NCBI GenBank assembly: GCA_947184155.2
Contig: CAMXCT020001395.1
Location: forward strand, 80,772 to 144,771
Source of the DNA: Cladocopium goreaui
Taxonomy: Eukaryota; Sar; Dinophyceae; Suessiales; Symbiodiniaceae
Length of the DNA stretch: 64,000 nucleotides
Reading direction: 5' to 3'
Positions 58,101 to 64,000 of the stretch are shown piece after piece (position 1 is the stretch's first letter; the number at the start of each line of letters is the position of its first letter). Under the pieces are notes generated by a model. The model ran no database searches and had not been told where the DNA came from. It worked only from the letters and a program-made list of their open reading frames with translations. The position numbers were made by a program, and so were the translations under genes.

Positions 58101-58244
58101 CTATCCTAGCACGATTTCATGCATTGCCGCATCCTTCGTTTCATCTGGTCTCAGCAACGGATAAACTCTGGCTGGCTGAAGATGCTGAAGGAGTTCCAGC
58201 CTTGATGCGACGATTCTGAGGTCCTCATGGTAATCAACGCCTCG
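58101..58244 (-). CDS. Candidate terminal exon, 47 aa plus stop
   Basis: After a strong acceptor (GATTGTTTTTGCAG|CGA) the frame runs exactly 48 codons to TAG. It encodes RGVDYHEDLRIVASRLELLQ, HLQPARVYPLLRPDETKDAA and MHEIVLG. The composition looks like a real protein end. Upstream lies a GTTGTAACATG repeat that may be the 5' end of the intron. It may end a gene that starts above 60 kb, which would make the exon array more than one transcription unit. Confidence 0.4.
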   Translation of the reverse strand, partial: RGVDYHEDLRIVASRLELLQHLQPARVYPLLRPDETKDAAMHEIVLG

Positions 58245-59689
58245 CTGCAAAAACAATCTCAGAACCACTGAGACTCTCAGCGAGAAAGATGCTACGCTGC
58301 TACAACATGTTATAACATGTTACAACCTTCCTATACAACAGGAGTCAAACTCTCAAAACTGCAAAACTTCCTGCTTAAAGAATCAGAAAAGTCTACCCCT
58401 CTGGCAGTCTCTGGCCTACTTGTCGCCTATTTGAAGTGGAGATACCGCAACTCCAGGCCATGCACTTTGGAATTCACTGCTGCGAGTTGAGTTTTGTTTG
58501 TTTAGGACACGAAATCTTCAAGACGTGAAGCGTCAAGATGGGGAAAACAAAATAAACAAATGAAAAAACAAAATCTGAAAATCTCACGTTTTCGTTGGGC
58601 ACCATATGTACAGGCTTGAACACCGCAGCTGAAAACCGTCGTCAATCGCAGTCTGAGCCAAATCGTCCACTTCTCATTGTGAGTCAGGTCTGAAAGATTC
58701 TGAAAGTCTGAACAAGGCCAGAAGAAAAACGTGGAAAATCGCCCACGTCATGACGCGCCAAGAGTGTGGAATGAGCATCGCATAGCGACGCACCCAGCCT
58801 CTGAATCGGTGGAACAGTTAGCAGCGCTGCCGCAAGACAGCACCTCAGTAGGTCAGGTCACCAGGTTCAACATTCGAATCATTTCGAATCATTTCGAATC
58901 TCTCAGTTCTCCTTGGTGGAAGGAATTCATAGGAATTCTATGAAGCGCTGGATGTCGATTCTAGGCCACCCACCAGCCCTTGTCCAGCAGCAATTTGAAC
59001 CTGGTATCTTTTCAGAGACCCAAACATCAATCGTTCTTTCTTTTCGCGGGCAATGGAGCCAGACCCAGAAATACAAAAAAGTCAAACGCAGGGATTCAAC
59101 ATGATTCAACATGATTCAACCATATTCAAATTTGGGAATCCTTCAAGGTGAAGCAAGAATGACAAATGAGGCTTTGCTTGGCTTTGCAATATGCAGTGTC
59201 AATGTGACGAATGTGACGATGCTGAATCTGGCTGAGGCACTCCAAGACCTCCCTGCGGCTCTGCCAGCACCCCTCTGGCTGCAGTAATCCCAGAGACCTA
59301 GGATTTCCCCAGACTCGGCCACTTCTTACGCTGCCAGCACTTTTCTAAGCGCTTTAGGATATTGAAATTATTGAAGAAATATTGCAATATTTTGTTGCAG
59401 TTTCCACAGCGACTGAATCGCAAACATCTTTTGTGGCAAGTAGATAAGTAGATTTTGCAAGATTTCACATGGACGGTGATCGAGGATATCTGAACATTGG
59501 CTTTGGTCCACACGGCAAAACTTGCTTTCGAGATGTTCCTCACCCCTGCCCTCTTCCAGCAACACCACTGGTCACCATTGACTATTCCAATTCTCAACAC
59601 CAAGCGGCAAAAACCAACGCTCCACTCATCCCGGCCTATGCAATCACATAAAACATCAAAAACATGGCAATCCCAAGGTCTAAAACCAG

Positions 59690-59900
59690 TGAAATATGCA
59701 GAATTTAACTCCGCACCTCAGGTTCATCCTCCAGCACGCGGTATGCAGCCAAACAGAGCTCGTAGTGATAGCCTTGACAGTAACTTGTGGCGACTTGATA
59801 TGAATTAATTTGATATGAAATGTAGCCTGCAATGAGCTTGGAGGCGTTGAACGTAGCCACAATGTGGGATGCCTCCCAAAAAGAACATCAGGCACATATG
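59690..59900 (-). CDS. Exon-like blocks: NASKLIAG and YHYELCLAAY
   Basis: The upper block reads ASHIVATFNASKLIAG after an acceptor-like GGGAG. The lower block reads YHYELCLAAYRVLEDEPEVR after TGTCAAG|G. Joined, they give the NAS-x-L-x-AG-YHYELC order, matching LDAS-x-MPAG-x4-LC at 38.4 kb. A stretch with ATTTCATATCAA/ATTCATATCAA repeats lies between them. Confidence 0.35.
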
Positions 59901-60436
59901 TGAAAACAAGCAAAAACAAGCGAACCATAGGGCAAAGATGGGCAAAGTCAAGATCCAAACAGTCTGGAGGAGACACCTTTCAACCGCCAGACGCCAAAGG
60001 ACGCCAAAAGCATCTATGTTACATAGATTTACATAGGCTGCATAGATCTGCATAGATCTGCATAGGTTTGTCTGTCCTTCAGCTTGGCCTGGTGGGAGCT
60101 CAACAATACTGGCATTTCGAAGGGTGCTGCCATGGTACATCCTCTCTCGTCCTCGCTTGACACACTCCAAAGAGATCCAAAGAGTACCATGTTGTGTAAC
60201 AATGTTGATTCAGAATCTATGGCAATCTGCTTTCCTTGGTAGCCGTGACTGTATTTTCAGGTTTCAGCTGGGGTAATTCCTATTACACCCAAATGGACTG
60301 ATAAACCTAAAACAATGGGATAAAACCGTTAAGCTAACGACTCAGCAGCACCTTTTCCGTCTGAGCCGCAATGCTGTAGTAACATGCTAGTATACATGTG
60401 TGTTTTATGTGAGGTGCTTTTACACCCCCCTCAGGT

Positions 60437-60507
60437 GAGCCGGTTACGGCGAGGATGCCACATTTACCAGGGCGAGGTCTTTAAGACCTGCCTCACCGAA
60501 CTGGCTC
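60437..60507. other. Large imperfect stem-loop downstream of the KptA-like gene
   Basis: GAGCCGGTTACGGCGAGG pairs imperfectly with CCTGCCTCACCGAACTGGCTC. Within the loop, AGGTCTTTAAGACCT (60475-60489) is a perfect 15-base inverted repeat. It lies 75-145 bp beyond the stop codon and could be a 3'-UTR structure, a processing signal or a transposon end. Confidence 0.5.
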
Positions 60508-60582
60508 TTCGCAAACCCAAGGGAAAACACACTCGGCGGCTATTATACAAAAACCGATCGTCGATGCAAGCAGTTTCACAAC

Positions 60583-62322
60583 TTATCCCTCTTCCCACTC
60601 AACACGGCCATGCCTGATGACTTTCTCGTACCAGCGCCCATGCCACTTCTGCCATTCTCCAGTGTAACGGCGATCATCGTGGGACTGACTTTGCTGAGGG
60701 CGGTTGATCCACTGACTTGCAGACGTTGATGATGAAGCTACCTCTACGGTGGATGGTCGGGCAACCGGTTTGGCGGTGCCTTTCTTGGAGGGACCTTGGC
60801 CGTACGCTCCAGTCTGCTCAGCTTTGCGCTTGGCCTCGTTCTGCTCGCGAGCCCTGTCAGACTGCTTCTTCTTCTCTGCAGCGTTCTGCTTGTACAGCTC
60901 TTCGTTTTGTCCCTTGATCCACTTCAAATGACGTTCAGCATCATGAACAGCAATGTTGTCAACACCGGTACAAGACAACAAAAGATTGTGTCCAGGATTC
61001 CGGTTGAGGTAGTCAATGTACTCTTCCTCGGAGTAGATTTCCGTACGGTACATGTAGAACCATGGTTGGTCGATGTACCTGAACGATTTCGGGACATCAA
61101 GACGGCTTGCCAAATCCAAGTAAACCAGCCTCATCGCGTTGTGCTCCAGCTGAGATTGCTCAGAAACACCCATCTTGACCTGAGCTTTGGTGCGACCCGG
61201 CTTTGGCAAATGTGCAGACTTGAGGAGGTCGTACCGTTCACAGTCGTACTCGTTCTCCCCCTCGTTCAGCACGCTCTCTGCGAATGTGGCGTCCTGGGCA
61301 AACCTGTCAGCCACAGACACATAGCCCAAGCTCAAGGCACGGTCAAATCGACTCTTTGCCCTTGCCAATAGACTGGCTTCCGGACTAGAGCTTCCCCTTG
61401 CCTGGTCGTCCAACAAACCCAAAGATTCAAGCTGACTGTGTGTGATGCTCTGCAGGTACTCACCACGAAAATCATAGTACAAGCCCAGCTTGTGAAGGGC
61501 GGCCTTCTTGCGTTCTGCAATCTTGGTTCGGTCGGCCTTGTTCACCCCTTCGAGCATCAATCCACACACATCGCATTCAATCTGTCCCTTGAAAGTCTGT
61601 GCAAAACATCTTGAACATTGCATGACTTCAATCTTGACCGGCACCGGCTTCTTGTCCTCCTTCTTCACCTCTTTCTTCGAAGGTTGGTCATCGCCTTTAG
61701 GGCGAGACTTCTGCTTTGGCACCAGTGACTTGGATGTTGATGCCGGCGTCCTTTTGGGTGACTCTGCAACTGGAGCTTTTGGATCTTTTTGTACTGCCTT
61801 CGGCGGTGCAACTTTTGAAACGGGCTCCAAGAAGGCCGCAGCTGATGATGCCGCAGGCACAGCTGCGGGCACGCTTGTCAGGGCTGCCTTCTTCTTTGCA
61901 GGTTCATCCTTTGCTGCTGCATCAACTTCTGAGGTCACAGCTTTTGGAACTTCTGGTGCATGAGGTGCAGAAGTCCCTTCCTTCGGTGATGGTTTTGGAG
62001 GCGCTTTCGGCGGTGTCTTTGGGCTTTCAACCTTTGCTGCAGGAGGCTTTGGAGCTTCACCCTTCGGAGGAGGGGGCAACAATCTGCTGCTTGCATATCC
62101 AGGCATACCGGCAAGTTGGGCCACATTTGGTGGCGGAGGCTTCACCTTTCCTGGGAAAAATGCTGTTGCAGTGGGCGCGCCAGTTGAGGCGGCCGGAGAC
62201 TTGGAACCAGTCCGTTTTGATGCCTTGGCCTCAAAGGTCTCGACAAGCTCCTGGACTCCAACTTCTCCCCCACTGCTTGCTGCAGACTGTGCGACCTCCT
62301 GATGGCGGCGATACAAATTCAC
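60583..62322 (-). pseudogene. C-terminal fragment: low-complexity linker, zinc finger and coiled-coil-like tail
   Basis: In phase from about 62357 to the stop at 60583. Pro/Ala/Lys-rich repeats (KTPPKAPPKPSPKEG) precede the zinc finger. A region with EYIDYLNRNPGHNLLLSCTG and WIKGQNEELYKQ follows. The end (QKWHGRWYEKVIRHGRVEWE) is aromatic and basic. The stretch from the zinc finger to the end has no stop codon, which speaks for constraint until recently. Confidence 0.65.
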
Positions 62323-63422
62323 CTTCTTGGCAGTGTCATCGACAGAGATAATGTATTGAGGCGGTCGACGTCACTTGTCAAAATGCCGTCAGAGGCCGTC
62401 CTGAAAAACACAATGCCAGCTTTGACAGCTTCAGCCATTGCTACCCTGATTTCAATGGGTCGTTCAGCACGCAAACCACTCACATACTCTTTCTCATCGA
62501 CACGCACTTCGCTAAAATAGGAGTGTGCTCTGCCTGATGAATTTCGATCTCCTCCTCCAGGAACGAAGCCATTCTCAATGATGCCCTTCCAATTGCCTTT
62601 TGTAGTCCTGTGATAAACTACGCCAGGGCACATCTGAGGAGTGGTAATCTTTTTACCTTTGGCGTTCATTTTCTGGATCGCTGCTGCTCCAGACAGAGCA
62701 TAGATTTCCACTGCATTGAACGTGTCCTCAGCCGAGGCGGCATCCATGGCACGTTTTGTGTGCCCCTGCACTGCACGGATCCTGATGGGCCAGTAGGCTA
62801 ACCCTTTACGGGTTGCCTTCTGGTACCCGGCAATGCACTGGAACTCAAAACGGCACTTGTTGTCCCAGTAAAGAAGGGAGATGAGCTCTTCAACCGTCAT
62901 CCGAGGCAACTTGGCTGGCAGCATTTGATTGAACATTCGAAAGAAGTCATCAAGATCAAGCCACATGTTTTCATCAAATCCAGAGGTGTCCTGACCCGGC
63001 TGTCCACGCGTCACTGCATTGACCTTGGTTTTGTGTCGGTCCATGCGATCTGGGTACCTCAGCTCCTTTGCCCCATCCATCTCCCAACAGGTTTTGACAA
63101 TCAATTCGTAGGGATGGGCATCAACGACACAATGTTCAACTACTTCTGCATTGATGTTTGTCCAAAGTGATACGATATTTGTCAAGGTGTCCAAGTGCAT
63201 GTTTCGGAATGATGGTACCCTTGATCTCGTTTTCCTGCAGGGGCTCACCAGTTGAGGTGGCCTGAGTTGAATCCTCCTGTGTCGCTGGAGCTTTTGCCTT
63301 GGGGTCAGGTGGAGCTGCGTGGCTGGCCTTGGCCTTGCCAACCGATGGGCCCTCATGCTCGTCGGGATCCAGAGCATCCCATGGGTCGCCTTCTTCATCA
63401 TCATCTTCGGCGACACCAGCAT
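62319..63422 (-). pseudogene. KptA/Tpt1 domain fragment of the gene above
   Basis: This frame carries the phosphotransferase domain. It is in phase from about 63165 (NIVSLWTNINAEVVEHC) to about 62357 (GILTSDV). The N-terminal 85 or so residues of the open frame are out of phase and not real. Confidence 0.65.
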
Positions 63423-64000
63423 CGGTCGGGCGAGCTCTCAACTCCTCCGCTGTGAAGCTTTCTGGGGTCGAGACGCTCGGTGCAGATTTGTTCGTCTTCT
63501 CACGGAGAGCGTTGAGGACCTGCACAAACCTGACTGGGAGGTGCTCCATCTTTGGTGTGACATCACGCATTGTAGCCTCTCCTGCAGGGCGCCTACGCTT
63601 GTACAAAGACAGGTTGTACTGAGGAATCAAGATGTCCGTCATGTGCAACATGTGGAGAGTTGCCATGACATATCCGATCATTTCACTTCGGTTGAGCTCG
63701 GTCTCGAATGCGTGAAAGTAGTCCCTGAGCTCAAGCCTCGGTGGAAGCATGTCATTCTGAATCCACCGAATTCGATCGTTGTCACTGGCAATCTCCTTGT
63801 GGAACCATTCCTTCAGTCGATCAACAAACGTGGTGAAGATGAGACTCAATCCATAAGTGAGCGGGTCGGGCTCGCCGATTAGGGCGGCCTGATCCACTCC
63901 CAATTCCTTGAGCTGATTGTTCCACCACACGATGTTGCCTTTGACCCTGTCCATGATGGCATTCCAGTCGCCCTGTGGTTCCCTCTGTCCCCAAATGGGA

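Larger units (their letters stand above)
29660..60130 (-). other. Array of exon-like blocks encoding a repeated, unrecognised domain
   Basis: Minus-strand translation gives short blocks with two recurring signatures. Signature 1, [LI]C-x-D-x-D-[GS]: RLCLDLDS (30602-30625), RICVDADG (31695-31715), PLCTDMDG (35184-35207), EICIDLDG (37469-37490), NLCIDVDG (40839-40860), KLCVDMDG (50582-50605). Weaker forms lie near 38420, 39690, 46850, 53165, 55150 and 59750. Signature 2, [DE]-[ST]-G-[FIV] then a beta-like stretch: GDSGISMYL (33390), GDSGIEVYV (34820), VDSGICATR (35335), PETGFVNDL (39790), YSGFDVYV (45885), GDSGFTLYV (51955), ADSGVDLFG (54860). Where paired, signature 2 follows signature 1 about 250-400 bp downstream. 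Blocks end at GT donors and begin after pyrimidine-rich AG. I infer one giant gene, or several paralogues or relics. Continuity between blocks is not proven. Confidence 0.5.
60583..64000 (-). pseudogene. KptA/Tpt1-like RNA 2'-phosphotransferase plus RanBP2-type zinc finger, frameshifted and 5'-partial
   Basis: Three overlapping frames (64000-63136, 63422-62319, 62322-60583) read as one protein of over 1,100 residues that continues past the window edge. The middle part matches KptA/Tpt1, which removes 2'-phosphates from spliced RNA using NAD: YWPIRIRAVQGHTKRA, VYHRTTKGNWKGIIENGFVP, RAHSYFSEVRVDEKEYVSGL and FFRTASDGILTSDV. The Arg and QGH, and the HRTT motif, are the expected active-site region. 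The next frame resumes at PPQYIISVDDTAKKVNLYRR, the usual VPPxYL end, so one base is missing near 62357. A second frameshift lies near 63165. Downstream come a Pro/Ala/Lys-rich linker, a zinc finger C-x2-C-x10-C-x2-C (CSRCFAQTFKGQIECDVCG) with RanBP2 spacing, and a charged region with KWIKGQNEELYKQNAAEKKK. Assembly indels could explain the frameshifts. Confidence 0.7.

Overview
The window looks like nuclear DNA of a dinoflagellate alga, possibly from the Symbiodiniaceae or a relative. This is inference. It rests on a PIF1-type helicase with a cysteine-rich tail, a KptA/Tpt1 plus zinc-finger protein, short introns ending in AG|G, and dense satellite and minisatellite DNA. I see no bacterial operons, ribosome binding sites, CRISPR arrays or rRNA genes. 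All recognisable genes lie on the minus strand. A 100-base assembly gap (42545-42644) shows the sequence is scaffolded, so some single-base frameshifts could be assembly errors.

Layout. 1-6040: a composite satellite with five trinucleotide-rich insertions. 6047-11315: a PIF1-like helicase reading frame broken by about five frameshifts; its stop codon abuts the satellite. 11.6-16.9 kb: two small two-exon genes (12375-13447 and 15629-16713) with related 3' flanks, separated by AT-rich DNA. 16.9-29.4 kb: almost pure repeat. It holds trinucleotide tracts, a 21-bp minisatellite with GC-rich palindromes whose inverted counterpart sits at 23.5-24.2 kb, and a direct tandem duplication of about 2.4-2.6 kb. 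Each copy of that duplication carries about twelve AT-rich hairpin motifs followed by a 16-bp minisatellite. Further on come a 160-bp satellite and GT- and CAA-rich arrays.

29.6-60.1 kb looks like ordinary intergenic DNA but carries many short minus-strand exon-like blocks. Two short signatures recur. One is [LI]C-x-D-x-D-[GS], usually preceded by an Ala/Pro-Gly turn. The other is [DE]-[ST]-G-[FIV], often followed by a VYV-like strand. Short tandem repeats sit at probable 5' splice sites. I read this as one very large gene, or a cluster or relic of such genes, built from repeated two-exon modules of a domain I do not recognise. It is interrupted by a 3.5-kb element (41917-45426) with short terminal inverted repeats, minisatellites and a tRNA-like sequence, and by an apparently intronless Yippee-like zinc-domain gene (56403-57311).

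60583-64000 encodes a KptA/Tpt1-like RNA 2'-phosphotransferase domain fused to a RanBP2-spaced zinc finger and low-complexity linkers. It has two apparent frameshifts and its 5' end lies beyond the window.
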